From: Candidatus Rokuibacteriota bacterium | Lineage (GTDB): Bacteria; Methylomirabilota; Methylomirabilia; Rokubacteriales; CSP1-6 | Assembly: GCA_030647435.1 (NCBI GenBank) | Contig: JAUSJX010000006.1 | Coordinates: forward strand, 1-64,000 | Length of the DNA stretch: 64,000 nucleotides | Direction of reading: 5' to 3' | Shown: in pieces, positions 43,668 through 51,305 of the stretch | How the letters are laid out: every line of letters begins with the position of its first letter | How positions within the stretch are numbered: the stretch's first letter is position 1 | The notes under the pieces: model-generated | The model's input: the letters and a program-made list of their open reading frames with translations, nothing else | What the model was told of the DNA's origin: nothing | The model's database searches: none | Translations under genes and position numbers: made by a program

Positions 43668-43758
43668 AGGCCACTGGAAATCCTAGCATGAGAAACGCCT
43701 TGCGGCCCCTGGGCACCTCTGCTATCTAATGGTACGAATTCGAAAGGGGGCCCCTCCT

Positions 43759-44034
43759 ATGGCTATGAGCCTGACCGACTCGCTCAAGCACGACCGCTAC
43801 AGCGTCGTCGCGGTGGACAAGACCGCGGGCCGCCTGCGCATCAAGAGCGAAGCCGCATTGTGCACGGACTTCGCCTGCGGGGAGGCCGAGATCGTCACGG
43901 ACGAGGGTCGCACCCGGGACCTCGACGAGATCAACCCGGGCGACATCATCATGCTCGAGCACAAGGACGGCAAGGCGAATGAAATCCGTGTCGTCCGCCG
44001 CGTCTTCGACGAGTACTCCAGCCCCGAGTGGTAA
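43759..44034 (+). CDS. Small protein of unknown function with CTDFAC motif
   Basis: A 91-residue acidic protein, probably all beta: YSVVAVDKTAGRLRIKSEAALC, EAEIVTDEGRTRDLDEINPGDIIMLEH, NEIRVVRRVFDEYSSPEW. Two cysteines in CTDFAC might bind metal or form a disulfide. The layout (short strands, INPGDIIMLE) resembles small beta-barrel proteins, but I cannot assign a family. A TATCTAAT sequence at 43723-43730 may be its -10 box, and AAAGGGGG precedes ATG 43759; an in-frame ATG at 43729 is possible but overlaps that box. A strong terminator follows. Confidence 0.7.
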   Translation: MAMSLTDSLKHDRYSVVAVDKTAGRLRIKSEAALCTDFACGEAEIVTDEGRTRDLDEINPGDIIMLEHKDGKANEIRVVRRVFDEYSSPEW

Positions 44035-44063
44035 CCCGCGCCTGACCGCGCGCTGAACTCACC

Positions 44064-44096
44064 AAGGCCCCGGGACTCCCTCCCGGGGCCTTTCCT
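44064..44096 (+). terminator. Rho-independent terminator
   Basis: Perfect 11-bp arms AAGGCCCCGGG (44064-44074) and CCCGGGGCCTT (44082-44092) with a 7-base loop, ending in TTTCCT. It closes the small beta-protein gene and is the clearest intrinsic terminator in the window. Confidence 0.9.
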
Positions 44097-44121
44097 CATC
44101 TTCCAGTCAATGGGGACACAT

Positions 44122-44694
44122 ATGAGACGGACTCTGCTGTTGTCATGCGTGATGGCTGTGCTGGGGGTCGGTGTTGCGCATGGCAAGGAATGCAAGGGTA
44201 TCAACTTCCCGGAGCAGGCCCAGGTCGAAGGCGGCAATCTGACGCTCAACGGCCTTGGCTTACGCCAGGCGACGATGTTCAAGGTCAATGTCTACGTCGC
44301 CGCGCTCTATGTGGCCAAACCGTCGAGCGATCCGGCCGCCATCCTCGGATCCGGAGCTCCGAGTGAGCTGATCCTCCAATTCGTGCGCAACGTGGGCGCC
44401 GACGACCTCAGGAAGGCCTGGGACGAAGGCTTCGCAAAAAATGCCAAGGAGCAGTTGCCTGCCCTGAGGGAGCGCATCACGACGCTGAATGGCTGGATGG
44501 TCGACGTGAAAGCGGGCCAACGGCTGACCTTCATTCATAAGCCGGGTGCCGGTATCCAAGTCGATGTGACCGGGACGGTGAAGGGCACGATCAAAGGCGA
44601 TGATTTCGCGAAGGCGTTCCTCTCGATCTGGCTGGGTGGCGATCCGCCGAATCCAGAGATGAAGAGCGGGCTGCTCGGCGGCGCCTGCGGCTAG
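44122..44694 (+). CDS. Exported chalcone-isomerase-like domain protein
   Basis: A 190-residue protein with a signal peptide (MRRTLLLSCVMAVLGVGVAHG). The mature part matches the bacterial chalcone isomerase-like (Chalcone_3) domain: LTLNGLGLRQATMFKVNVYVAALYV, a middle helix, and VDVTGTVKGTIKGDDFAKAFLSIWLG at the C-terminus. Bacterial members are periplasmic, lack proven isomerase activity and probably bind fatty acid-like ligands. ATG 44110 in the same frame would add four residues before the signal peptide. The downstream IS element begins about 155 bases after the stop. Confidence 0.87.
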   Translation: MRRTLLLSCVMAVLGVGVAHGKECKGINFPEQAQVEGGNLTLNGLGLRQATMFKVNVYVAALYVAKPSSDPAAILGSGAPSELILQFVRNVGADDLRKAWDEGFAKNAKEQLPALRERITTLNGWMVDVKAGQRLTFIHKPGAGIQVDVTGTVKGTIKGDDFAKAFLSIWLGGDPPNPEMKSGLLGGACG

Positions 44695-44849
44695 CGTCCC
44701 CGAGTGAGGATGCGGTCTGACTGGAGCCACCAAGCTGACCCGCATCGACCCGTCATGATCTGCGTCCTTGACCTGCAGCACGGCATCGATGCGTACACGC
44801 GTCTGGAATTCAACGTCCACCCGGGCGGTGTCCACGGAGCGTAGATAGG
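44695..44849. other. Gap between chalcone-isomerase-like gene and IS element
   Basis: About 155 bases. Read on the minus strand, one frame (44700-44845) has protein-like composition (DTARVDVEFQTRVRIDAVLQV) without a start or stop of its own and might be a fragment of a gene cut by the IS insertion; I do not recognise it. No promoter or terminator is evident. Confidence 0.25.
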
Positions 44850-44856
44850 ATGAAGC

Positions 44857-44940
44857 GGCTGGCCTCTCGCTTGACGTGGTGGCATAGCTGCCCCACACGA
44901 GCACTCACGCGGTCAACGCCGCAGGGAGGAGAGGCCAGCC
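44857..44940 (+). other. Structured leader of the IS110 transposase gene
   Basis: GGCTGGCCTCTC (44857-44868) and GAGAGGCCAGCC (44929-44940) are a perfect 12-bp inverted repeat; the second arm ends right at the transposase ATG and covers the end of the ribosome site. Inside, TTGAC (44871-44875) pairs with GTCAA (44912-44916), and GTGG-t-GGC (44876-44883) pairs with GCCCCAC (44890-44896) around the loop ATAGCT. The nested stems suggest either part of a family guide RNA or a fold that hides the ribosome-binding site. Confidence 0.6.
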
Positions 44941-45984
44941 ATGGACCATATTGGCATCGACGTCCACAAGAAGGACAGCCAGTTCTGTACCCTGGCCGAG
45001 GGGGGCGAGCTGATCGAGCAGCGGATCCGCACCGAGCCCGAGCGGTTCGCAGCGGTGCTCGGCGAGCGGCCCCGGGCGCGGATCGTGATCGAGGCCTCGA
45101 CCGAGAGTGAATGGGTGGCCCGCTGCCTGGAGGGGTTGGGCCACGAGGTCATCGTCGCCGATCCCAACTTCGCGCCCATGTATGCCACGCGCACGCGGAA
45201 GGTGAAGACCGACCGGCGGGACGCCCGCGCCCTGGCGGAGGTCTGCCTGCTCGGCGCCTACCGCCGGGCGCATCGGCTCTCCGATCCCCAGCGCCACGTG
45301 CGCGGCCGCCTCACCGTCCGTGACGCGGTCGTGCGCACCCGCAGCCGATACATCTCCCTCATCCGCGCGCTCCTCCGCCAGCAGGGCTACCGCGTGCCCT
45401 CGGGCAGCGCCGAGGGTTTCCTGCACCGGGTGCGCGCCATGCCCCTGCCCGGCCGCCTGGTCTCCACCATCGCGCCGCTGCTGGCCGTCATGCGGCACCT
45501 CAACGCCCAGCTCGCGTACTCCGACGAGACGATCGCGCGCGTGACCGCGCACGATGCGCGCGTCCAGCGCCTGCGCACCGTCCCCAGCGTCGGGCCCGTG
45601 ACCGCCGCCGCCTTCGTCGCGACCCTCGATGACGCCCAGCGCTTCCGCCACGCGCACCAGGTTGAAGCCTACCTCGGCCTGGTGCCGCGTGAGTACAGCT
45701 CCGGTGAGAGCCAGCACCGCGGCCACATCACCAAGGCGGGGCCTCCCCGCATGCGCTGGCTCCTGGTGCAAGTCGCCGTCTCCATCCTGCGGCGCCGGCC
45801 GCCGGAGGCGGAGGCCCTCCACGCGTGGGCCCTGCACATTGCGGCGCGGCGCGGCAAGCACATCGCCGTCGTGGCCCTCGCCCGCCGGGTGGCCGGCATC
45901 CTCTATGCGCTCCTCCGGGACGGCACGACGTTCGACTCCCAACGCTCGCCCCGACGCGTGGTCACGGCCACGCTCCCAGTCTAA
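44941..45984 (+). CDS. IS110 family transposase
   Basis: A 347-residue transposase, full length. The N-terminal RuvC-like DEDD domain shows HIGIDVHKKDSQF (first Asp), IVIEASTESEWVARCL (Glu), and VKTDRRDARALAEVCL (Asp-Asp pair). The C-terminal Tnp20 domain has RLRTVPSVGPVTAAAFVATL and YLGLVPREYSSGESQHRGHITKAGPPRMRW with the catalytic serine region. The ribosome site GGGAGGAGAGG precedes the ATG. All motifs are intact, so the element may be active. These enzymes recombine DNA under direction of an element-encoded RNA. Confidence 0.95.
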   Translation: MDHIGIDVHKKDSQFCTLAEGGELIEQRIRTEPERFAAVLGERPRARIVIEASTESEWVARCLEGLGHEVIVADPNFAPMYATRTRKVKTDRRDARALAEVCLLGAYRRAHRLSDPQRHVRGRLTVRDAVVRTRSRYISLIRALLRQQGYRVPSGSAEGFLHRVRAMPLPGRLVSTIAPLLAVMRHLNAQLAYSDETIARVTAHDARVQRLRTVPSVGPVTAAAFVATLDDAQRFRHAHQVEAYLGLVPREYSSGESQHRGHITKAGPPRMRWLLVQVAVSILRRRPPEAEALHAWALHIAARRGKHIAVVALARRVAGILYALLRDGTTFDSQRSPRRVVTATLPV

Positions 45985-46584
45985 AGGATTGGAGTAGCGC
46001 GCGTGACTGTCCCGGTCTCTCGCAGGTTCGACGGGTGGGTGAGCGCGAGTGTCGCCTTGGCCGCCCTCGAGGGCCGTCGCATAGATGGCGCCCCCACCCT
46101 TCGAATCCCCTCGTGCGCCGGCGAGCACAATCGCTCGCCCCTGAAGAGCGCGAATAGAAGGATGACGAAACCTCGCGAGACCGGACGCGGCGCGTGCGCG
46201 ATGCACAGCGGCAAGAACACGGCAGGGCATGGAGGAGGGACATGAGGAGTTGACACGGCCAGCCGCTTCATAGAAGGCGACATAAAGGCCATTCTCAGTC
46301 ATGGCCCGCCTCGCCCGAGGGTCTTCCCCCCGGGGTCTGCCTTGTCACAGGATCGGCATAATCTTCGACGGCGTTAGGAGGCTACGATCCTCACCCATAG
46401 AGCGAAGCAGGCGCCGCGACGGACACAAGTACGGTGGTACCCAACCCACGGATATCAGGATGATCAACCGTCGCAGTTACAGGCTCCGTCTCTGCAGGTG
46501 GCTCGAGCAACCACCGTGAAGCCCAACGGCACGCGCGGTCCTCGCGTGATCGTGGCACAGGCTCTCGCCTTGGCACAGCCCGCA
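45985..46584. other. Non-coding IS 3' end and intergenic region
   Basis: Bases 45985-46256 are the 3' non-coding part of the IS element and could encode its guide RNA; no single long stem is obvious by eye. From 46272 to 46584 there is no gene I can support. This part contains one copy of a direct repeat (46281-46298) and ends at the stop of the phosphoesterase. Base composition is visibly less G+C-rich than the core genes. Confidence 0.4.
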
Positions 46585-47575
46585 CTATTCCCGTGGCAGG
46601 ACCTCGATCAGAATCGCTTCTGGGTCGGCGCCCCAGCGCCAGGGGAGCCCGACACTCCCCAACCCGCGCGTCACCACGAGGAGCGAAGAACGGAATGAAA
46701 AGAGTCCTTCATCGAGGCAGAACTGGCTGTGGCGGATAATTGGTGGTCCGTTTGGGAAGCGGATCTGGCCGCCATGAGTGTGGCCTGAGAGGGTTAGGGG
46801 CACTCCGTGGCCTTCGGCCTCGTAAAAGTGATCAGGATTGTGGGCTAGGAGCAGATGAGGTGCGCCGTGTTGGGAGACCAGACGCTGCCAGTCGGGCCTG
46901 CCGAAGATGAGATCGTCGATGGCGCCGAGGAAACACCGTCCCTGGCCATGCGCGAGCGCCACGGATTCGTTCTTCAACGTCGTGATGCCGATGGAGCTCA
47001 GGTCTTTGCGAAGTTCTTCCGGGTCTCCGCCAAAATAGTCATGGTTACCGTAGGCATACCAGGCGCCGAGCGGCGCCCGCGACAGCGGCGCCAAGGCATC
47101 GAGAAACGGGCGCACCTCATTCGAATGGCCTGTCACGATGTCTCCTACGATCGTCACGAGGTCAGGCTTGAGCTCCATCAACGACAGAATGAGGTCGGCC
47201 AGCGTCTGTGGTTTGAGAAATATGCCGGTATGGATATCTGAGATCAGCAACACCCGAAGCGGATGGAGCTCTCGTGGCCAGCCGGCCGGTGAGACCGACG
47301 TTTCGGTCAAAACGAAGCGCCTCTCGAGCAACCAGCTGTACGGATTCCACACTCGGCTCATATGAGGATACAAGAAGCGCGACACGATTATGTCCAGGTT
47401 GCGCTCCAATATCTTCACCAAGCCTTTGTTCGGGTTGATCCAGCGCCGCTCCTTGCCAGTCATGAGACGCGCCGGACCTAGTCGTCGTGTTCGGTGAATC
47501 GACGCCGATATGTCTGCGTTCATGCCTCAGCGGTCTTCCGTAGGAGAGCGTAGGCAACATAAAGGCCATGATCAG
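46281..47575 (+). repeat. Direct repeats flanking the phosphoesterase gene
   Basis: CATAAAGGCCATnnnCAG occurs at 46281-46298 and again at 47558-47575 in the same orientation, with AGGCrA just upstream in both copies (about 20 of 24 bases shared). Between them lies the metallophosphoesterase gene. On the minus strand both copies encode GLYVA(F/Y), so they may be remnants of a duplicated coding segment rather than target-site duplications. Confidence 0.6.
46585..47523 (-). CDS. Metallophosphoesterase (YkuE/UDP-diacylglucosamine-type calcineurin fold)
   Basis: A 312-residue calcineurin-like phosphoesterase. Metal-site motifs in order: LLISDIHTGIFL, VTIVGDIVTGHS, YAYGNHDYFGG, LLLAHNPDHF, LTLSGHTHGGQI. 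The N-terminal 60 residues contain a hydrophobic/basic stretch typical of membrane-associated YkuE-like enzymes. Start at ATG 47523 or ATG 47463; the longer form is given. Its base composition is lower in G+C than the surrounding genes and it sits between mobile-element remains and direct repeats, which suggests acquisition by transfer. The substrate is unknown. Confidence 0.9.
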   Translation of the reverse strand: MNADISASIHRTRRLGPARLMTGKERRWINPNKGLVKILERNLDIIVSRFLYPHMSRVWNPYSWLLERRFVLTETSVSPAGWPRELHPLRVLLISDIHTGIFLKPQTLADLILSLMELKPDLVTIVGDIVTGHSNEVRPFLDALAPLSRAPLGAWYAYGNHDYFGGDPEELRKDLSSIGITTLKNESVALAHGQGRCFLGAIDDLIFGRPDWQRLVSQHGAPHLLLAHNPDHFYEAEGHGVPLTLSGHTHGGQIRFPNGPPIIRHSQFCLDEGLFSFRSSLLVVTRGLGSVGLPWRWGADPEAILIEVLPRE

Positions 47576-47734
47576 ACCGGGCCAGGGCCGGCGGGCACCG
47601 ACGGCGGGGTGGCTGGCGCCGAGAGAGCCACGCGGAGCGCATCGGTGATCCTGCAGCCGGGCCAGTCATCAACGGCGATCTTGCGCCGGCGCCCGCGGGG
47701 CAGTCAAGACGCGTCCTGCAGGGGCAGAGTCCCA

Positions 47735-48256
47735 CCCCGAGGCGGGGAGGGATTACTGGCGGGAGGTGGCTGCAGCGCGCAGGTCGGCCGACGGCGGGGC
47801 CGCCCCCGGATAGTCCGCCGGGTGGAGCCGGCCCAGGTGCGCGAGGATCGTGCCCACCACGGCCGGGTCCTCCACCGTGGCGATGCGCCGCAGCGTGGGC
47901 ACGCGAGCACGTCGATCCCGAAGGCCCGGCGCATCAGGGTGGCCCAGGCCCAGGAGCGCGGGCAGCGTGATGCTCCGCGCTCAACCCGCCGGGCGGCCGC
48001 CTCCTCGCTCGCCGGCGACCTGCGAAAACCGACGATCTGCCGGCGCCAGCGAGCATGCGGCGTCAGGACCCCGTGGGAGAGGAGCACGTGCACCTCGGGC
48101 CGCGGCGTCAGCGCGGCCAGCTTCTCCAGGAACTCGACGGGCTCGAACAGCAGATGCGTCGTGCCATCCGCCACGCCTTCCGCAGCTCGACCAGCACGCA
48201 CCCATCGGCGCGGCGTCGCAGCCGCTCCTGGGCCAGCGGCGGGCGAAGCAGGCAGT
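47735..48256 (-). pseudogene. IS91-type transposase, C-terminal remnant with two frameshifts
   Basis: Three frames read consecutively on the minus strand give an IS91-like C-terminus: first RPPLAQERLRRRADGCVLV (about 48245-48190), then after a frameshift near 48178 DGTTHLLFEPVEFLEKLAA and HGVLTPHARWR, then GIDVLACPRCG, and after a second shift near 47905 IATVEDPAVVGTILAHLG. These are standard features of rolling-circle Y-transposases of the IS91/IS801 group. The catalytic N-terminal part is missing and the frame is broken twice, so it is not functional. Confidence 0.82.
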
Positions 48257-48271
48257 ATGCGGAGCGGGGAG

Positions 48272-48361
48272 TTATGCGGACCAGGCGCCTACGTGGTCGG
48301 GAGGAACGCTGAGAATGCCGCGGCTTCGGTCACCTCGGAGGGTATGACCCGGTCCGCATAA
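48272..48361. repeat. 11-bp inverted repeat pair TTATGCGGACC / GGTCCGCATAA
   Basis: TTATGCGGACC at 48272-48282 and its exact complement at 48351-48361 enclose about 70 bases upstream of the integrase fragment. The same core TATGCGGA recurs at 48256, 48612 and in the palindrome at 48681. It is probably an end or recombination sequence of the decayed element. Confidence 0.65.
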
Positions 48362-48413
48362 TTCGGGCACGCTGGGGTCCCCATTCACCGGGCTTCGGCC
48401 CAAGGAGGACACC

Positions 48414-48670
48414 ATGCTCGAGCGCTGCTTCAAGAACCCCCTCACCCTCCACCGTCTCCACAGCGGACCTGCGGGGCCGTTTCTCGACGGGTTTGCGGAG
48501 TCCATGTGTGCCAAGGGCTACTCGTCCGAGACGAGCGGCTCGTACCGGCAAGCCGCCGACCACCTGGGCAGTGGGCCGCGCGCCGCGGCGTGCCGCGCTG
48601 CGCGCCTCCACGGTTATGCGGAGCCCCGACGCGGTCAACCCATGAAGGGGACGACGAAATGGTCCCGGAG
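48414..48670 (+). pseudogene. Tyrosine recombinase (integrase) N-terminal fragment
   Basis: From ATG 48414, preceded by AAGGAGG, the frame encodes an integrase SAM-like N-terminal domain: LTLHRLHSGPAGPFLDGFAESMCAKGYSSETSGSYRQAADHLG. Near 48565 a frameshift moves the expected continuation (QWAARRGVP) to another frame, and the catalytic domain is absent. Tyrosine recombinases next to IS91-type transposases are common in such elements, so this fragment and the remnant at 47.7-48.3 kb probably belonged together. Confidence 0.65.
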
Positions 48671-48680
48671 GGCCGCATAG

Positions 48681-48712
48681 TGCCGCTTATGCGGAGCTCC
48701 GCATAAGCGGCA
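48681..48712. repeat. Perfect 32-bp palindrome
   Basis: The arms TGCCGCTTATGCGGAG and CTCCGCATAAGCGGCA are exact complements with no spacer. It lies just after the integrase fragment and contains the TTATGCGGA core repeated elsewhere in this 0.5-kb stretch. Such a cruciform could be the terminus of the IS91/integrase element. Bases 48713-48860 hold nothing I recognise. Confidence 0.9.
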
Positions 48713-48866
48713 GAGGCGCTCCAGACCCGCGCGGTCGCCGGCCGGCACCCAGACGGCATCCATCCGACGGCTATCGGTTCCTCGTCGATCACCGCCGCAG
48801 GCCCTATCTCCAACCCCTCATCAAGCAGTAAGATAGGGTCAGGCGGACAGAGGAGGGAACTACACT

Positions 48867-49073
48867 ATGAAGTGGATCGTGGCCGATCCGGAACACCTTG
48901 GGGGCAAGCCCCGCGTTGACGGCACCCGCATATCGATCGCGTTCCTTCTCGAGTCGCTCGCCGCTGGCATGACGATCCCGGAGATCGTGCGCGCGTATCC
49001 GACGCTGACCGAAGAGGCGGTGCGGGGAGCCCTGGAGGAGCTGGCCCAGTCGAAAGAACTCACCATCTCGTGA
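48867..49073 (+). CDS. DUF433 antitoxin-like protein
   Basis: A 68-residue DUF433 protein: ADPEHLGGKPRVDGTRISIAFLLESLAAGMTIPEIVRAYPTLTEEAVRGALEEL, with the winged/helix-turn-helix region typical of this family. DUF433 proteins commonly pair with a DUF5615 PIN-like protein as a VapBC-type module; that partner follows with a GTGA overlap. The antitoxin would bind the toxin and the operon promoter. It may stabilise the accessory region. Confidence 0.9.
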   Translation: MKWIVADPEHLGGKPRVDGTRISIAFLLESLAAGMTIPEIVRAYPTLTEEAVRGALEELAQSKELTIS

Positions 49074-49408
49074 GAGTACTTCTCGATGAGAACCTCCCCG
49101 AGGGTCTCGTCGAACCGCTCAGACTCCTTGGGCACACGGTCGACTCAGTCGCGTCGCTTCGCCTGAAGGGTCTGGACAACGGTCGGCTCTACGGGGAGGT
49201 TGCCTCAGCCTACGATCTCTTCTTCACGAAGGACCGCGAGTTTGCCAATCGAGTCAGCACCCTGGCAGAGCCCGCTCCGGTCAGGGTGATCCTCACGGTT
49301 ATACCCCAGCAGCCAGAGGCTCAATTTGTAGCCGCGTTCATGGCGAGTTTTGCCTCTACGGACTGGGCTATCGCTGGACCCGTGCGTGAGTGGCCGAGTT
49401 CCCCCTGA
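49070..49408 (+). CDS. DUF5615 PIN-like protein (toxin partner)
   Basis: A 112-residue Mut7-C/PIN-like protein: MRVLLDENLPEGLVEPLRLLGHTVDSV with the first acidic residues (DEN), FFTKDREFANRV with the second acidic site, and a C-terminal RVILTVIPQQPE. DUF5615 proteins are predicted PIN-fold ribonucleases encoded beside DUF433 antitoxins. The GTG start overlaps the antitoxin stop. Toxicity is not proven for most members. Confidence 0.88.
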   Translation: MRVLLDENLPEGLVEPLRLLGHTVDSVASLRLKGLDNGRLYGEVASAYDLFFTKDREFANRVSTLAEPAPVRVILTVIPQQPEAQFVAAFMASFASTDWAIAGPVREWPSSP

Positions 49409-49469
49409 CGCAGGGGCTTCGCCGTGCTGTGGAAAGCCTGGCCTCGCAGCCTGACACGCAGTACCGCTG

Positions 49470-49620
49470 TTGGAGCGTGCGACCTCGCGTCCCGTCACCC
49501 GCCTCGCCACCAAGGCCTTGAGCAACCCGATCCGCGGGGTTTCCTTCTGACTCATCGTGAGTGTCTCCCATGTCTTCATCGGGTGACACTTTCACGGAAC
49601 AGTTACGGGGTGACATGTTC
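49470..49620 (-). pseudogene. Transposase N-terminal fragment with element end
   Basis: On the minus strand, ATG 49554 starts MSQKETPRIGLLKALVARRVTGREVA, the helix-turn-helix start of a transposase of the ISNCY/IS21-like kind, after which the frame decays (about 49475). Upstream of it GGTGACA..TTCA occurs twice in direct orientation (49585-49594 and 49607-49616), resembling the repeated terminal sequences of such elements. The rest of the gene is gone. The remaining bases between 49409 and 49640 hold no intact gene. Confidence 0.5.
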
Positions 49621-49650
49621 ATAGACCAACAGCAGCTTCGAGGCTCCGGT

Positions 49651-49679
49651 TTGACCTTTCGGACGCGCTCTGGCAGGAT
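49651..49679 (+). promoter_or_regulatory. Promoter TTGACC-17-CAGGAT before aldehyde dehydrogenase
   Basis: TTGACC (49651-49656) and CAGGAT (49674-49679) are 17 bases apart. The -10 region CTGGCAGGATCG is identical to that of the promoter at 62902-62930 in front of the solute-binding protein. A leader of about 90 bases follows. Confidence 0.5.
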
Positions 49680-49772
49680 CGGCGCGAGACGGGAGGGGAG
49701 TCCATCTCCCCTGCGACAAGGCTGAAAGACGCCCGCGGACGCGCCGAGCACGACCGACTCAAGGAGCGACCC

Positions 49773-51296
49773 ATGGCCGCAGACGATGACTCTGTTCGGT
49801 TGCCACTGTACTGTCCACTGGTCATCAACGGTGAAGAGGGCAAGGCCGCGAACGGCCAGCAATTCAAGAGAGAGAACCCAGCAGACATCCGCCAGCTAGC
49901 CACCATCGCCGAGCAGGGGACGCCGGAGGACGCGCGCGCCGCCATTGACGCCGCCCGCGTCGCCTTCGACAGCAATGTCGGCAACTGGATTTACAACTAC
50001 AAGCTCAGAGAGCAGGTGTTGTTTCGCACGGCTCGCCTGATCCGCGACAACGCTGACCGGCTGGCACGGGTGGTGAGCCTGGAAGTGGGCATGCCGATAC
50101 GGCAGGCGGTGCCCCACGTCGCGGCCGCGGCCGACATCTTCGAGTTTTATGCCGGGCTGGCGGGCAAGATCTACGGAGAAAGTTTCACCCTGCCCAGTGG
50201 CTCCATGATCAACGTGGTCAAGGAACCGGTGGGCGTGGTGGGTTTGATAACCCCCTGGAACTTCCCTTTGACTCAGACCGCCAGGAAAGTGGCCCCGGCC
50301 CTTGCCGCCGGGTGCACCGTCGTAATCAAGCCGGCGAGTTATACCCCGGCGGCTGGCTACGAATTGGTGAAGCTGATGCTCCAGACCGGGCTACCCAAAG
50401 GTGTGCTGAACCTGGTCCCGGGGCCCGGGCATGTCGTCGGCTCGGAGATCATCGTCAACAAGAAGGTGGACAAGATCTCATTCACCGGCGAAACAGGCAC
50501 CGGCAAGGCGATTGCGGCCCAGGCGGCTATCGAGGTGAAGCGGATCAGCCTGGAACTGGGGGGCAAAGCCCCTTACCTGATCTTCGACGACGCCGACGTG
50601 GAAGCTGCCGCCCGCGCCGCCGTCCTCGGGATGTTCCGCAATGCAGGCCAGGCCTGTGGCGCCACGACTCGGCTGCTCGTCCAGGATGGGATCCACGACC
50701 GGCTCCTTGCCCGCGTGGTGGAGTTGACCCGGAAGATCGAAGTCGGGCATCCATCCAGACAGTCCACCGACATGGGGCCGCTGATCTCCGGCAGCCAGGA
50801 GCGCGTGGTCCAGGGTTACATCAAGCTCGGACTGGACGCGGGATTCGATCTGGTCACCGGCGGCCACAAGCTCTCCGGTGACGCCTACGACCACGGCTAT
50901 TACGTGGAGCCCACCATCTTCGATCGAGTCGATAATGCGTCCAAGCTCGGCCAGGAGGAGATTTTTGGCCCGGTGGTGACGGTGACCACCTTCAGGGATG
51001 AAAGCGAGGCGGTGGACCTGGCAAACGCGGTGGAGTTCGGGCTGGTGGCCGGGGTCTGGAGCGCCGACTACCCACGCGCGATGCGGGTGGCCCGCCGAAT
51101 TCGCGCGGGGACGATCTGGATCTGGGACAACTACGCCCAGCCGGTCGAGGGTATCTGGGGAGGGTACAAGCAAAGTGGCATGGGGCGGGAGCTTGGCTAC
51201 CACGGGCTGAACGACTTCATCGAGGTCAAGCAGATTTTCACCGACGGCACCGGTCTCACGATGAAGCCAGCGTATGGCCAGGTGATCAAGGAGTAG
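49773..51296 (+). CDS. Aldehyde dehydrogenase family protein
   Basis: A 507-residue NAD(P)-dependent aldehyde dehydrogenase. Key parts: TPWNFPLTQTARKVAPALAAGCTVVIKPA (cofactor lysine), FTGETGTGKAI, catalytic Glu in LELGGKAPYLIF and catalytic Cys in RNAGQACGATTR, then QEEIFGPVVTV and GGYKQSGMGRELG. It oxidises an aldehyde to the acid; substrate class unknown. The start ATG follows AAGGAGCGACCC. Codon use is a little less GC-biased than in the core genes and it adjoins the mobile region, so transfer is possible. A short truncated frame follows with its own ribosome site. Confidence 0.95.
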   Translation: MAADDDSVRLPLYCPLVINGEEGKAANGQQFKRENPADIRQLATIAEQGTPEDARAAIDAARVAFDSNVGNWIYNYKLREQVLFRTARLIRDNADRLARVVSLEVGMPIRQAVPHVAAAADIFEFYAGLAGKIYGESFTLPSGSMINVVKEPVGVVGLITPWNFPLTQTARKVAPALAAGCTVVIKPASYTPAAGYELVKLMLQTGLPKGVLNLVPGPGHVVGSEIIVNKKVDKISFTGETGTGKAIAAQAAIEVKRISLELGGKAPYLIFDDADVEAAARAAVLGMFRNAGQACGATTRLLVQDGIHDRLLARVVELTRKIEVGHPSRQSTDMGPLISGSQERVVQGYIKLGLDAGFDLVTGGHKLSGDAYDHGYYVEPTIFDRVDNASKLGQEEIFGPVVTVTTFRDESEAVDLANAVEFGLVAGVWSADYPRAMRVARRIRAGTIWIWDNYAQPVEGIWGGYKQSGMGRELGYHGLNDFIEVKQIFTDGTGLTMKPAYGQVIKE

Positions 51297-51305
51297 GAGG
51301 TGCCC

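Larger units (their letters stand above)
44850..46271 (+). mobile_element. IS110-family insertion sequence (IS1111-like, with inverted repeats)
   Basis: A 15-bp perfect inverted repeat ATGAAGCGGCTGGCC (44850-44864) and its reverse complement (46257-46271) bracket an intact IS110-type transposase gene. The enclosed length, about 1.42 kb, is normal for this family. IS110 elements lack classical terminal repeats, but the IS1111 subgroup has short subterminal inverted repeats, so true ends may lie a few bases outside. The 3' non-coding part (45985-46256) is 272 bases without a gene; in this family a guide (bridge/seek) RNA is encoded in one non-coding end. Confidence 0.8.

Noticed and set aside
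44700-44845. Minus-strand frame with protein-like composition before the IS element
   Set aside because: No start or stop of its own and no family match; too short to call a gene fragment with confidence, so it is only mentioned in the gap description.
46498-46698. Small plus-strand frame upstream of the phosphoesterase 3' end
   Set aside because: It runs into the antisense of the phosphoesterase, has no ribosome site and no recognisable feature.
48414-48670. A complete small DNA-binding protein
   Set aside because: The sequence is the N-terminal domain of a tyrosine recombinase, and the continuing homology is in another frame, so it is a broken gene.
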